Of a stretch of 64,000 bases of DNA, positions 36,604-46,188 are shown in pieces. The notes below the pieces were generated by a model, which searched no databases, was not told the DNA's origin, and saw only the letters and a program-made list of their open reading frames with translations. The translations under genes and the position numbers were made by a program. The first letter of the stretch is position 1. Each line of letters begins with the position of its first letter. This stretch comes from Chthonobacter rhizosphaerae. GTDB lineage: Bacteria > Pseudomonadota > Alphaproteobacteria > Rhizobiales > Pleomorphomonadaceae. The DNA lies in contig NZ_JACDIS010000001.1 in NCBI RefSeq assembly GCF_013839525.1, forward strand, positions 186,001-250,000. The letters are read 5' to 3'.

Positions 36604-37605
36604 TCAGCCTCTTGGGAAGGCGGGTTCGTGGCCCTGAAGCCGCGCCCGAAGGCGCGCCCTGGTGGCGTCGTCGCAAAAGGCCGCTTCGATCGCCGCCGCC
36701 GTGACGGCCACGAGGTCCGCCTCGCTCTGGCCCAGGTGGTCGTGGGCGATGCGATATTCCCGCCCCATGGACGTCCAGAAGAAGGGCGGGTCGTCGGAGT
36801 TGAGCGTCACGATCACGCCGGCGTCCTTCAGCGCCTTGAACGGATGGTCCTCGAACCGGTCGAACACCTTCAGGGCGATGTTCGAGCCCGGACAGCATTC
36901 CAGCACGACGCCCTCGTCCGCGAGCCGGCGCACCAGGGCCGCGTCCTCGATCGCCCGCACCCCGTGGCCGATGCGCCGCACCGGCAGCGCGTCCAGGGTG
37001 GCGCGCACGCTCTCCGCCCCCATCACCTCGCCCGCGTGGGACGTGAGCGGCAGGCCGGCCTCGTGGGCGATCATGAAGGCAGGCGCGAACTCGGCGACGG
37101 CGTGAAGCCGCTCGTCGCCCGCCATCCCGAAGCCGACCACTTCCGGGATCAGGTGGGCCACCGCCGTCTTCGCCGCCTCCACGGCGGTCCGCGGCCCGAA
37201 GTGCCGCTCGATCAAGGGGATCAGGCGGCCGACGATGCCGTGCGCCGCCTCCGCGCGACGCATGCCGTCCACGATGCCGCCGATATAGTCCTCGTAGGGG
37301 ATGCCGGTGCGCCGGGCGTGGTCGGGCGAGACGAACACCTCCGTGTAGATCACGCCCTCCGCCGCCGAGGCGGTGAGATAGGTCTCGGCGAGCTCCGCAT
37401 AGTCCTCCCGGGTGCGGAACACGGCCGCCGCGCCGTCGTAGGCCGTGATGAAGCTGGAGAAGTCCGACCAGGCATAGTCGCCCGCCTCGTCGAACAGGCG
37501 GCTCACGTCCACTCCGTGCTTCCGGGCGAGCCGGCGGACGAGGTCCGGCGGCGCCGCCCCCTCGATGTGGCAGTGCAGTTCCACCTTGGGAATGGCGAGG
37601 GTCAT
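36604..37605 (-). CDS. add: Adenosine deaminase
   Basis: Converts adenosine and deoxyadenosine to (deoxy)inosine. The 333 residues show ELHCHIEG (zinc His pair, 9-16), TSHAGE (about 191-196), RIGHG (about 213) and the NSDDPPFF loop with the zinc and catalytic Asp (about 270). It feeds inosine to the PunA-type phosphorylase of the same operon. Confidence 0.94.
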   Translation of the reverse strand: MTLAIPKVELHCHIEGAAPPDLVRRLARKHGVDVSRLFDEAGDYAWSDFSSFITAYDGAAAVFRTREDYAELAETYLTASAAEGVIYTEVFVSPDHARRTGIPYEDYIGGIVDGMRRAEAAHGIVGRLIPLIERHFGPRTAVEAAKTAVAHLIPEVVGFGMAGDERLHAVAEFAPAFMIAHEAGLPLTSHAGEVMGAESVRATLDALPVRRIGHGVRAIEDAALVRRLADEGVVLECCPGSNIALKVFDRFEDHPFKALKDAGVIVTLNSDDPPFFWTSMGREYRIAHDHLGQSEADLVAVTAAAIEAAFCDDATRARLRARLQGHEPAFPRG

Positions 37606-37651
37606 CGAGGTCCGGATCCTTGAACGAGGGCAGGCGGCAGGGGGCGGCGGA

Positions 37652-38869
37652 TCAGAGCATGGCGGTCCCGTGCGGACCGGTCGGCAGGCCGAGCCAGGCC
37701 GCCACCGTCTCGCCGATGTCCGCGAAGGTCGTCCGCCGGCCGGCGAAGCCGGGCTCCACGCCGGCGCCCGCCATCAGCACCGGCACCTGCTCGCGGGTGT
37801 GGTCGGTGCCGCGCCAGGTCGGGTCGCAGCCGTGGTCGGCGGTCAGCACCAGGAGATCGCCCGGCGCGAGAGCCGCCAGGAGCTCCGGCACGCGGGCGTC
37901 GAACGCCTCCAGGGCCGCCGCATAGCCGGCCGGGTCGCGCCGATGCCCGAAATTCGTGTCGAAGTCGACGAGGTTCGCGAACACCAGGTCGCCGTCGCGC
38001 GCGTCCGAAAGAGCCGCGAGCGTGGCGTCCACCAGCGCCCCGTTGCCGGCCGCCTTGCGCACCTCCGTGACGTTCGTGTGGGCGAAGATGTCGCCGACCT
38101 TCCCGACGCCGATCACCCGCCCGCCGGCCGCCTCCACCCGCGTCAGCAGGGTGGGCTCCGGCGGCGGCACGGCGAAGTCGCGCCGGTTGGGAGTGCGGGT
38201 GAAGGTGTCCGCCGTCTCGCCCACGAACGGCCGGGCGATCACCCGGCCGATGCCGAGCGGATCCACCAGCCTGCGCGCGATCCGGCAGTGCTCGATCAGC
38301 CGGTCGAGCCCGTAGTGGGTCTCGTGGGCGGCGATCTGCAGCACGGAATCCGCCGAGGTGTAGAGGATGGGCTTGCCGGTGCGCACGTGCTCCTCGCCGA
38401 AGTCGGCGATGACGGCGGTTCCGGAGGCATGCCTGTCGCCGAGGATGCCGGGCACGCCCGTCTCCCGAACGAAGGCCTCCACCAGGTCCCTCGGCAGGCA
38501 GGGCACCGTCTCGGGGAAGTAGCCCCAGTCGAACGGCACCGGCACGCCGGCGATCTCCCAATGGCCGGACGGGGTGTCCTTGCCCTTGGAGCGTTCCGCC
38601 GCCGCCGCGTAGCGCCCGGTGATCCGGTCTGCGTCGAGCCCCGGCGGGCGGCGGCCCGTGGCGGCCTCCGCCGCGGCGCCGAGCCCGAGGGCGTCGAGGT
38701 TCGGCAGCATCAGCGGGCCGGCGCGCAGGCCCTCCCGGTCCGCCGCGCCCGTCGCGCACGCCTCGGCGATGTGGCCGAGCGTGTCGGCGCCCGCGTCGCC
38801 ATAGCGGTCCGCGTCCGGCGCGCCGCCGATGCCGACGCTGTCGAGGACGATCAGGATGGCTCTCGGCAT
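37652..38869 (-). CDS. deoB: Phosphopentomutase
   Basis: Interconverts (deoxy)ribose-1-phosphate and -5-phosphate. The 405-residue alkaline-phosphatase-fold enzyme has the metal Asp in [17 protein letters not shown] at the start, [11 protein letters not shown] (about 94-104), [14 protein letters not shown] and the metal triad [10 protein letters not shown] near 345. It links the nucleoside phosphorylases to DeoC and RbsK products. Confidence 0.96.
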   Translation of the reverse strand: MPRAILIVLDSVGIGGAPDADRYGDAGADTLGHIAEACATGAADREGLRAGPLMLPNLDALGLGAAAEAATGRRPPGLDADRITGRYAAAAERSKGKDTPSGHWEIAGVPVPFDWGYFPETVPCLPRDLVEAFVRETGVPGILGDRHASGTAVIADFGEEHVRTGKPILYTSADSVLQIAAHETHYGLDRLIEHCRIARRLVDPLGIGRVIARPFVGETADTFTRTPNRRDFAVPPPEPTLLTRVEAAGGRVIGVGKVGDIFAHTNVTEVRKAAGNGALVDATLAALSDARDGDLVFANLVDFDTNFGHRRDPAGYAAALEAFDARVPELLAALAPGDLLVLTADHGCDPTWRGTDHTREQVPVLMAGAGVEPGFAGRRTTFADIGETVAAWLGLPTGPHGTAML

Positions 38870-38910
38870 GTGCTACCCTTCCGCCCGGGTCGCGGTCCCG
38901 CGCCCGGATC

Positions 38911-40227
38911 TCACCCGGTCACCCGCTCGATGATCACCGGCCCTGCCGGCGTGGCCGCGCCGAGCCGGTAGGCGGCCTTGAGGGCCGCCGCCGCCCGGTC
39001 GGCCATGTCGTCCCGCGCCGCGTGGACGACGCCGAGCGGCCGCTCCCCGTCCACCGCCGTCCCGATCCCGGCGAGGTCGGTGAAGCCGACCGCCGGGTCG
39101 ATCCGGTCCTCCGGCCGGGTCCGCCCGCCGCCGAGCGCCACCACGGCGACGCCGATCGCCCTCGCGTCGATGGACGCCACGGTGCCGGGCTCGTCGGCGA
39201 ACACCGGCCGCACCACCGGCGCGCGGGCGAGATGGGCGTCGGCGCGGGTCATCAGGTCGGCCGGGCCGCCGAGCGCCGCCACCATGCGGCCGAACACCTC
39301 CGCCGCCCGCCCGCTCGTCAGGGCGGCCTCGATCGCCGCCCGCCCCGCGTCGAGATCCGGCGCGAGCCGGCCGAGCACCAGCATCTCGGCGCCGCACGCC
39401 ACCGTCACGGTCCAGAGCCGCGGGTCCACCCGGGCGCCGGAAAGGAAGTCGATGGCGACGCGCACCTCCAGGGCGTTGCCCGCGGCCGTCGCGAGCGGCT
39501 CGTTCATGTCGGTGATCAGGCCGACGGTCGGCAGCCCGGCCCCGTTCGCCACCGACACCAGGCTCTCCGCCAGGCCGCGGGCGTCGTCGAGGGTCGCCAT
39601 GAAGGCGCCCGACCCCGCCTTCACGTCCAGCACGAGGCCGTGGAGCCCGGCCGCGAGCTTCTTCGACAGGATGGACGCCGTGATGAGGTCCAGGCTCTCC
39701 ACCGTGGCGGTCACGTCGCGAATGGCGTAGAGCCGCTTGTCCGCCGGTGCGAGGTCGGCGGTCTGGCCGATGACGGCGCAGCCCACCTGCCGAACCACGG
39801 CGCGGAAGAGCGCGTTGTCCGGCTGGCTCGCATAGCCCGGGATCGCGTCCAGCTTGTCGAGCGTGCCGCCGGTGTGGCCGAGGCCGCGCCCGGAGATCAT
39901 CGGCACGAAGCCGCCGCAGGCCGCGACCGCCGGCGCCAGCATCAGCGAGACCGTGTCGCCGATCCCGCCGCTCGAATGCTTGTCGAGCGCGGGCCCGGGC
40001 AGATCCGACCAGTCGAGCACCGTGCCGGAGTCCCGCATAGCGAGGGTCAGCGCCACGCGCTCGTCGCGGCTCATGCCGCGGAAGATCACCGCCATCGCGA
40101 AGGCCGCCGCCTGACCCTCGGTCACGGTGCCGCGGGTGAGCCCGTCGATGAGGAAGCGAACCTCCTCCGCCGAAAGCGACTGCCCGTCCCGCTTGCGGCG
40201 GATGATCTCCTGGGGAAGATAGGTCAT
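38911..40227 (-). CDS. deoA: Thymidine phosphorylase
   Basis: Phosphorolysis of thymidine/deoxyuridine, and perhaps uridine because no udp gene is present here. The 438 residues begin with [15 protein letters not shown]. They carry [14 protein letters not shown] (phosphate loop, about 83-96) and [19 protein letters not shown] (about 113-131), diagnostic for the family. The C-terminal domain is complete. Confidence 0.95.
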   Translation of the reverse strand: MTYLPQEIIRRKRDGQSLSAEEVRFLIDGLTRGTVTEGQAAAFAMAVIFRGMSRDERVALTLAMRDSGTVLDWSDLPGPALDKHSSGGIGDTVSLMLAPAVAACGGFVPMISGRGLGHTGGTLDKLDAIPGYASQPDNALFRAVVRQVGCAVIGQTADLAPADKRLYAIRDVTATVESLDLITASILSKKLAAGLHGLVLDVKAGSGAFMATLDDARGLAESLVSVANGAGLPTVGLITDMNEPLATAAGNALEVRVAIDFLSGARVDPRLWTVTVACGAEMLVLGRLAPDLDAGRAAIEAALTSGRAAEVFGRMVAALGGPADLMTRADAHLARAPVVRPVFADEPGTVASIDARAIGVAVVALGGGRTRPEDRIDPAVGFTDLAGIGTAVDGERPLGVVHAARDDMADRAAAALKAAYRLGAATPAGPVIIERVTG

Positions 40228-40326
40228 CGGCCCTCGTCCTCGCGTGTCCCGTATCCGTCGTCCCGGCTCTTCGAGGCCCTCGAGCCGAAGCCGGCGCTGA
40301 AGGCCCGCCGGCCGCCGCCGGTCCAG

Positions 40327-41100
40327 TCAGTAGCCGGTGCCGCCGTCCTCCTGGCGCCCCTCCAGGGTGGCCACCAGGGCGTCGAGCAGCCCGCTCGCCC
40401 CGAACCGGAAGGTGGACGGCCGTGCCCAGGCGGACCCCATGGCGGCGTCGGCGACCGACAGGTAGTTGGCGGCGTCCTCCAGGGTCCGGATGCCGCCGGC
40501 CGGCTTGAAGCCGAGGTCCTGCCGGCCGGAGCGGGCGATCACGTCCAGCATCACCCGGGCGGCCTCCACGGAGGCGTTCACCTTCACCTTGCCGGTGGAG
40601 GTCTTCAGGAAGTCCGCGCCCGCCTCGACGGCGAGCTCCGCGGCGGACCGCACCAGCGCGAGGTCGCCGAGCTCGCCGGTCTCCAGGATCACCTTCAGCC
40701 GCGCGCCCTTGGCGCGCACGATGTCCGCCACGAGGGCGATCTGCTCGCGCGCCACCTCGGGCCGCCCTTCCCGGAAGGCCCTGTAAGGCATCACGAGGTC
40801 GATCTCGTCGGCGCCATCGTCGAGGGCGGCGCGGGTTTCGGAGAGCACCGCCGGCGTGTCCTCGCCGCCGGCCGGGAAATTCACCACGGTCGCGACCTTC
40901 ACGCCCGTGCCGGCGAGGAGCCGCTTCGCCTGCGCGACGAAGCGCGGATAGAGGCAGACGGCTGCCACCGACCCGTGCGGCGTCACCGCCCGGGCGCAGA
41001 GCCGGTCCACCGCCGCGGGGGTGCATTCGTCGGAAAGGTCCGTGAGGTCCAGGAGGCCGATCGCCCGGCGGGCGACGGCGACGGCATCGGCGCTCTCCAT
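40327..41100 (-). CDS. deoC: Deoxyribose-phosphate aldolase
   Basis: Splits deoxyribose-5-phosphate into acetaldehyde and glyceraldehyde-3-phosphate. The 257-residue barrel has DLTDLSDECTP at the start, the Schiff-base lysine in FLKTSTGKV (about 171-179) and the GFKPAGGIRT loop (about 203). The ATG at 41100 overlaps the upstream punA stop by one base (TGATG). Confidence 0.95.
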   Translation of the reverse strand: MESADAVAVARRAIGLLDLTDLSDECTPAAVDRLCARAVTPHGSVAAVCLYPRFVAQAKRLLAGTGVKVATVVNFPAGGEDTPAVLSETRAALDDGADEIDLVMPYRAFREGRPEVAREQIALVADIVRAKGARLKVILETGELGDLALVRSAAELAVEAGADFLKTSTGKVKVNASVEAARVMLDVIARSGRQDLGFKPAGGIRTLEDAANYLSVADAAMGSAWARPSTFRFGASGLLDALVATLEGRQEDGGTGY

Positions 41101-41915
41101 CAGGCGCTCCCGTAGGCTGCGATGACGCGGGGCAGGAGACGCATCAGCTTGGCAGCGCCCATGGGTCCCACCTCCTTCACGTCCTCGTGGCTCAATTCCA
41201 CGTCGGTCATGCCGGCCGCGTAGTTGGTGATGGTGGAGACCGCCGCGACCCTGAGGCCGAAGAAGCGCGCCAGGATGACCTCCGGCACGGTCGACATGCC
41301 GACCGCGTCCGCCCCCAGGATGCGCGCCGCCCGGATCTCCGCCGGGGCCTCGAACGACGGACCGGAGAACCACATGTAGGTGCCTGTCGCGAGGCGGATC
41401 CCTTCCTCGGCGGCGGCCTGGTGGAACAGGGCCTGGAGATGCGGGTCGTAGGCCTGGCTGAGGCCCACGAAGCGCCGGTCCGTCGGCTCGCCGAACAGCG
41501 GATTGGTCCCGGCGAAGTTGATGTGGTCGGTGATCAGCATCAGCTCGCCGGGCGGCACCTCCGGGTGGAGACCGCCGGCGGCGTTGGTGAGGATCACGGC
41601 CGTGCAGCCGAGCGCCTGGAAGGTCTCCATGGGCGTGCGCATCACGCTGGCGTCGCCGTGCTCGTAATAGTGCGCACGGCCCGCCATCACGGCCACCTCC
41701 ACGCCCGCCACGGTGCCGAGCACCATCTCGCCCGCGTGGCCCGATACGCCCGAGAGCGGAAAGCCCGGCAGTTCGGCGTAGGAGAAGCGCACGGCCTTCT
41801 CCACCGCGTCCGCGAACGCGCCGAGGCCGGAGCCGAGCACCAGGCCGACCCGGGGTGCGCAGGGGCGCCGGGCGCGGATCACCTCGGCGCAGGACGGGCC
41901 GTGGGAGCCTTTCAT
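41100..41915 (-). CDS. punA: Purine-nucleoside phosphorylase
   Basis: A 271-residue trimeric-type (inosine/guanosine) phosphorylase: LVLGSGLGAFAD (phosphate loop, about 25-36), GRAHYYEHGD, TNAAGGLHPEVPPGEL, GVSGHAGE and MSTVPEVILARFFG with the purine-site Glu and Met. It releases purine base and (deoxy)ribose-1-phosphate for DeoB. It overlaps cdd by 4 bp (ATGA) and deoC by 1 bp, giving tight coupling. Confidence 0.94.
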   Translation of the reverse strand: MKGSHGPSCAEVIRARRPCAPRVGLVLGSGLGAFADAVEKAVRFSYAELPGFPLSGVSGHAGEMVLGTVAGVEVAVMAGRAHYYEHGDASVMRTPMETFQALGCTAVILTNAAGGLHPEVPPGELMLITDHINFAGTNPLFGEPTDRRFVGLSQAYDPHLQALFHQAAAEEGIRLATGTYMWFSGPSFEAPAEIRAARILGADAVGMSTVPEVILARFFGLRVAAVSTITNYAAGMTDVELSHEDVKEVGPMGAAKLMRLLPRVIAAYGSA

Positions 41916-42334
41916 CGCTCGGTCTCCAGCGAGAAGCCGGCCGGCAGCAGGTCCTTCATCAGCACCATCATGTGCCGGCCCTCCGGGTCGCACGAATAGA
42001 TCGGCGTCTCCGGCCCGGCGAATTCGGATAGCCGCTGGCGGCAGCCGCCGCAGGGCGTGCAGAATCGCCCGCCCGGCGTGCCGGCGAGGTCGATCCGCGG
42101 CGCGACGACCACCGCCATCACGATCCGGCTGCCTCCCCCCATCACCAGGTGGCCGATGGCGGTGGTCTCCGCGCACCAGCCTTCCGGATAGGAGGCGTTC
42201 TCGATGTTGCAGCCCGCGTGCACCGTGCCGAGATCGTCGAGCAGCGCCGCGCCCACGTGGAAGCGCGAATAGGGCGCGTGCGCCTTGTCGCGGGCGGCCG
42301 AGGCGGCCTTGAACAGAATGTCGAACGTCGTCAT
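41912..42334 (-). CDS. cdd: Cytidine deaminase
   Basis: A 140-residue zinc hydrolase turning cytidine/deoxycytidine into uridine/deoxyuridine. Zinc Cys54 and proton-shuttle Glu56 lie in EGWCAETTAI, and the CxxC zinc pair C95/C98 lies in PCGGCRQ. The usual CAER is CAET. The length is that of the small tetrameric type. It sits between the transporter and phosphorylase genes. Confidence 0.94.
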   Translation of the reverse strand: MTTFDILFKAASAARDKAHAPYSRFHVGAALLDDLGTVHAGCNIENASYPEGWCAETTAIGHLVMGGGSRIVMAVVVAPRIDLAGTPGGRFCTPCGGCRQRLSEFAGPETPIYSCDPEGRHMMVLMKDLLPAGFSLETER

Positions 42335-42340
42335 GGGCGC

Positions 42341-43312
42341 TCACCGCTCCTTGGTGTAGGGCACGCCGCCGGCCTTCGGCGGAATGGCGGTGCCGATGAA
42401 GCCCGCCAGAAGGATGCAGGTGAGAATATACGGCAAGGCCTGGAAGATCTGCACGGGCACTTCGCCGACGAGCGGCACGGGCGTCCCCTGCAGGCGGATC
42501 GCGACGGCGTCGAGGAAGCCGAACAGGAGGCAGGCGAACATCACCGGCACCGGCTTCCACTTGGCGAAGATCAGCGCCGCCAGCGCGATGTAACCCTTGC
42601 CGGCGGTCATATCCTTGATGAAGCCCGCCGACTGGGCGATGGCCAGATAGGCGCCGGAGAGGCCGCAGAAGATGCCCGCGCAGATCACCGCCCGGTAGCG
42701 CAGCCACGACACCGAGATGCCCGCCGTATCCACCGCCGCCGGGTTCTCGCCCACCGCCCGCAGCCGCAGGCCGAACCGGGTGCGGTAGAGCGCCCACCAG
42801 GAGAAGGGCACGGCGATGAAGGCGAGATAAGTGAGGATGCTGTGGCCGGAGATCAGCTCCGCGTAGAGGTAGCCGACCACCGGCACATCCCGCGCCGCCG
42901 CCGCGCCGGGCAGTTCGATCGGGTTGAACCGGGCGGTATTGGGCAGCTGCGGCGTCCGCCCGCCCTGGCTGAACCAGTTCTGGCCGAGAAGGACGGTGAG
43001 ACCCGCCGCCACGAAGTTGATGGCGACGCCGGAGACGATCTGGTTGCCCTTGGCCGTGATGGACGCGAAGCCGTGGACCAGCGACAGCAGGACCGCGATC
43101 AGGATGGAGCCGGCCAGCGCCAGCCACGGCGACCCGGTCACGATCGCGATGGAGCCGGCCGCGAAGGCGCCCGCCAGCATCTTGCCTTCGAGGCCGATGT
43201 CGAACACGCCGGCCCGCTCCGAATAGAGGCCGGCGAGGGCCGCGAACAGGAGCGGAATGGTGAGCCGGATCGTCGAGTCGAGGACGAGCACGGCGGTGGT
43301 GAAGAGATCCAT
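42341..43312 (-). CDS. Nucleoside ABC transporter permease (NupQ/BMP-type)
   Basis: A 323-residue inner-membrane protein with about nine helices, of the BPD_transp_2 family that pairs with BMP-type binding proteins. The GLEGKMLAGAFAAG and AVGENPAAVDTAGI motifs (cytoplasmic loop contacting the ATPase) are plain. It is the second permease of the importer, next to cdd (6-bp gap). Confidence 0.92.
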   Translation of the reverse strand: MDLFTTAVLVLDSTIRLTIPLLFAALAGLYSERAGVFDIGLEGKMLAGAFAAGSIAIVTGSPWLALAGSILIAVLLSLVHGFASITAKGNQIVSGVAINFVAAGLTVLLGQNWFSQGGRTPQLPNTARFNPIELPGAAAARDVPVVGYLYAELISGHSILTYLAFIAVPFSWWALYRTRFGLRLRAVGENPAAVDTAGISVSWLRYRAVICAGIFCGLSGAYLAIAQSAGFIKDMTAGKGYIALAALIFAKWKPVPVMFACLLFGFLDAVAIRLQGTPVPLVGEVPVQIFQALPYILTCILLAGFIGTAIPPKAGGVPYTKER

Positions 43313-43322
43313 GCCGCCCCCC

Positions 43323-44441
43323 TCAGGCCTTGGCCGCGGCCGCCCGCGGCGCGCGCCAGAAGAGCCGCGCCAGCGCCGGCCGGAACATGGTCTCCAGCGC
43401 CCCCGCGAACAGGATCACGAGGCCCTGGATCACCACGATCATGTCCCGCGTGATGGCCGGGATCCAGAACGAGAGCTCCGCGCCGCCCTGGTAGAGGACG
43501 CCGAACAGGATGGCGGCGAACACGATGCCGAGCGGGTGCGAGCGGCCCATCAGGGCCACCGCGATGCCGACGAAGCCGGCCCCGCCGACGAACTCCACCT
43601 GCAGGCGGGCGGAGGCGCCCATCACCGGGTTGAGCGCCATCATGCCGGCGAGCCCGCCCGACAGCAGCATGGTGACGATCACCATGCGCTTGTACGGGAT
43701 GCCGGCGTAGATGGCGGCGGTCGGGTTGGTGCCCGTGGCGCGGATCTCGTAGCCGAGCCGGGTGCGCCAGATCAGCAGCCAGACGAGCACCGCCATCACG
43801 AGGGCGATCACGAAGGACACGTTGAAGGGCGCCGCCCCGAGCTTCGCGCCGAACAGCTCGAACGGCCAGGTCAGCTTCGGCAACTGGCCGCCCTCGGCGA
43901 ACACCCGCGTCTCCGGCGCCATGGCGCCCGGCACCTTCAGGACGTTGACCAGCAGGTAGACCATCAGCGCGGCGCCGATGAAGTTGAACATGATCGTGGT
44001 GATCACGATGTGGCTGCCGCGGCTCGCCTGCAGCCAGGCGGGGATCAGCGCCCAGGCCGCCCCGAAGAGGGCGGCGAACAGCACGGCCACCGGCATGGTC
44101 AGGTACCAGGGCAGCACGTCGCCGAGCGACAGCGCCACCAGCGCGGCCCCGAGCCCGCCGAGGTAGGCCTGCCCCTCGCCGCCGATGTTGAACAGGCCGC
44201 AGTGGAAGGCGACCGCCACGGCAAGGCCCGTGAAGATGAAGTTGGTGGCGTAGAAGAGCGTGTAGCCGATGCCCTCGCCGGTGCCGAGGGCGCCGGTGAG
44301 GAGCACCTCCACCGCCTCCCACGGGCTTTCGCCGATGAAGGCGACCACGAGGCCGGAGATCAGGAAGGCGACGGCGAGGTTGAGCACGGGCATCAGCCCG
44401 TAGGTCACCCAGCGCGGCAGCGGAGCGGAGGCGGCGCTCAT
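43323..44441 (-). CDS. Nucleoside ABC transporter permease (NupP/BMP-type)
   Basis: A 372-residue permease with about ten helices and the family loop FNIGGEGQAYLGGLGAA plus RATGTNPTAAIYAGI, the ATPase-contact motif. It carries the longer N-terminal extension usual for the first permease of the pair. It lies 10 bp from the second permease. Confidence 0.92.
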   Translation of the reverse strand: MSAASAPLPRWVTYGLMPVLNLAVAFLISGLVVAFIGESPWEAVEVLLTGALGTGEGIGYTLFYATNFIFTGLAVAVAFHCGLFNIGGEGQAYLGGLGAALVALSLGDVLPWYLTMPVAVLFAALFGAAWALIPAWLQASRGSHIVITTIMFNFIGAALMVYLLVNVLKVPGAMAPETRVFAEGGQLPKLTWPFELFGAKLGAAPFNVSFVIALVMAVLVWLLIWRTRLGYEIRATGTNPTAAIYAGIPYKRMVIVTMLLSGGLAGMMALNPVMGASARLQVEFVGGAGFVGIAVALMGRSHPLGIVFAAILFGVLYQGGAELSFWIPAITRDMIVVIQGLVILFAGALETMFRPALARLFWRAPRAAAAKA

Positions 44442-44505
44442 CGGGCGGGCATCCTGCGGTGCGGGGCGGACGGGGTCGGACGGCGGGACGTGGCGGATGC
44501 GCCGG

Positions 44506-46044
44506 TCATGGGCCGATGCCCGCCATCATGAGGCCGAGGGTCTGCTCGCTGGCCTCCGGCGTCTTCTCGCCCACCACGCGCCCGGCGAACATCACGATCA
44601 CCCGGTCGGCCAGGGCGCGGATCTCGTCGAGCTCCACCGACACGAGCAGGATGGCCTTGCCGGCGTCGCGCATCTCCACGATCCGCCGGTGGATGAACTC
44701 GATGGCGCCGATGTCCACGCCCCGGGTCGGCTGGCCGATGATGAGCACGGTCGGGTCGCGCTCGATCTCGCGGGCGAGCACGATCTTCTGCTGGTTGCCG
44801 CCGGAGAAGTTGGCCGTCTTCAGCCGCGGGTTGGGCGGCCGGATGTCGTACTTGGCGATCTTGTCCCGGGCGTCGGCCCGGATCGCCTCGATGTCCAGGA
44901 AGGGCCCCCGCACGAAGCGCGGATCGTCGTGATAGCCGAGGATGCTGTTCTCGTACTCCTCGAACTTCAGCACCAGCCCCATGTGGTGCCGGTCCTCCGG
45001 CACATGGGCGAGGCCGCGCCGCCGCAGCATGGCCGGATCGGCCCCGAGTGTGCTCTTCCCCTCGATCAGGATGTCGCCGGAGGCCGGCTTGCGGATGCCC
45101 GCGAGCGCCTCCAGGAGTTCCGACTGGCCGTTGCCGGCGACCCCCGCGATGCCGACGATCTCGCCGGCCCGCACGTCGAACGAAACGTCGTCCACCATGG
45201 TGACGCCGCGATGGTCCCGGACCGTCAGGTTGCGCACCGAGAGCGCCACCGGGCCCGGCTTCGCCGGCCCCTTGTCCACCTTCAGCAGCACGCGCCGGCC
45301 GACCATCAGCTCGGCCAGTTCCTCCACCGTGGTCTCGGCGGTCGTGCGCGTCGCCACCATCTCGCCCCGGCGCATCACCGAGACCGCGTCGGTGATGGCC
45401 ATGATCTCGCGGAGCTTGTGGGTGATCAGGATCACCGTCTTGCCCTGGTCGCGGAGCACCCGGAGGATGCGGAACAGGTGGTCCGCCTCGGCCGGCGTCA
45501 GCACGCCGGTGGGCTCGTCCAGGATCAGGATGTCGGCCCCGCGGTAGAGCGCCTTCAGGATCTCCACGCGCTGCTGGCGGCCGACGGGCAGGGTCTCGAT
45601 CACCGCGTCGGGATCCACGTCGAGGGCGTATTCGGTCTCCAGGCGCTTCAGCTCGGCCCGGGCCTTCGCGATGCCGGTCTTCAGGAAGGCGCCGCCTTCC
45701 GCTCCCAGCATCACGTTCTCCAGCACGGTGAAGTTCTCCACCAGCATGAAGTGCTGGTGCACCATGCCGATGCCCGCCGCGATCGCCGCCTGGCTGTCCT
45801 TGATCACGATCGGCCGCCCGCCGACCCGGATCTCCCCCCGGTCGGCCTGGTAGAAGCCGTAGAGGATGGACATCAGCGTCGATTTCCCGGCCCCGTTCTC
45901 GCCGATGACGCCGTGGATGGTGCCGCGCCTCACCGTGAGGTGGATGTCCTTGTTGGCGTGGACCGGGCCGAAGCTCTTGTCGATGCCGACCAGCTCGATG
46001 GCGGGCGCGTCGGCGTCGGGCACGGTGCGGACGGGGGCGTTCAA
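44506..46044 (-). CDS. Nucleoside ABC transporter ATP-binding protein (two ABC domains)
   Basis: A 512-residue ATPase with duplicated ABC modules. The first module has Walker A GENGAGKSTLMSIL (about 42-55), the signature LPVGRQQRVEIL and DEPTGVLTP. The second has GVAGNGQSELLEAL (a Walker A lacking the usual GK(S/T) and so probably weak) and the signature FSGGNQQKIVLARE. This is the normal form for ribose/BMP-type importers. The start seems to be TTG at 46044 with GGAG about 10 nt upstream; no better ATG is near. Confidence 0.9.
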   Translation of the reverse strand: MNAPVRTVPDADAPAIELVGIDKSFGPVHANKDIHLTVRRGTIHGVIGENGAGKSTLMSILYGFYQADRGEIRVGGRPIVIKDSQAAIAAGIGMVHQHFMLVENFTVLENVMLGAEGGAFLKTGIAKARAELKRLETEYALDVDPDAVIETLPVGRQQRVEILKALYRGADILILDEPTGVLTPAEADHLFRILRVLRDQGKTVILITHKLREIMAITDAVSVMRRGEMVATRTTAETTVEELAELMVGRRVLLKVDKGPAKPGPVALSVRNLTVRDHRGVTMVDDVSFDVRAGEIVGIAGVAGNGQSELLEALAGIRKPASGDILIEGKSTLGADPAMLRRRGLAHVPEDRHHMGLVLKFEEYENSILGYHDDPRFVRGPFLDIEAIRADARDKIAKYDIRPPNPRLKTANFSGGNQQKIVLAREIERDPTVLIIGQPTRGVDIGAIEFIHRRIVEMRDAGKAILLVSVELDEIRALADRVIVMFAGRVVGEKTPEASEQTLGLMMAGIGP

Positions 46045-46151
46045 GGCGGGGACACTCCGGCGACGCGGCGGGTCGTTGGGGCGGAAGGCCGGCGCGCGAC
46101 GGCGCCGGCCTTGCCGTGGCGGGGGATCCGACGGGCGGAACGGCCGGGAAC

Positions 46152-46180
46152 GGGGCGGCCGATGGGGGGACGGCCGCCCC
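46152..46180 (-). terminator. Intercistronic hairpin after the binding-protein gene
   Basis: GGGGCGGCC (46152-46160) and GGCCGCCCC (46172-46180) form a perfect 9-bp stem with an 11-nt loop, 8 bp after the binding-protein stop and before the ATPase gene. No T-run follows. Such hairpins commonly stabilise the binding-protein message or cut readthrough so that binding protein exceeds transporter. Confidence 0.7.
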
Positions 46181-46188
46181 GGATCCCG

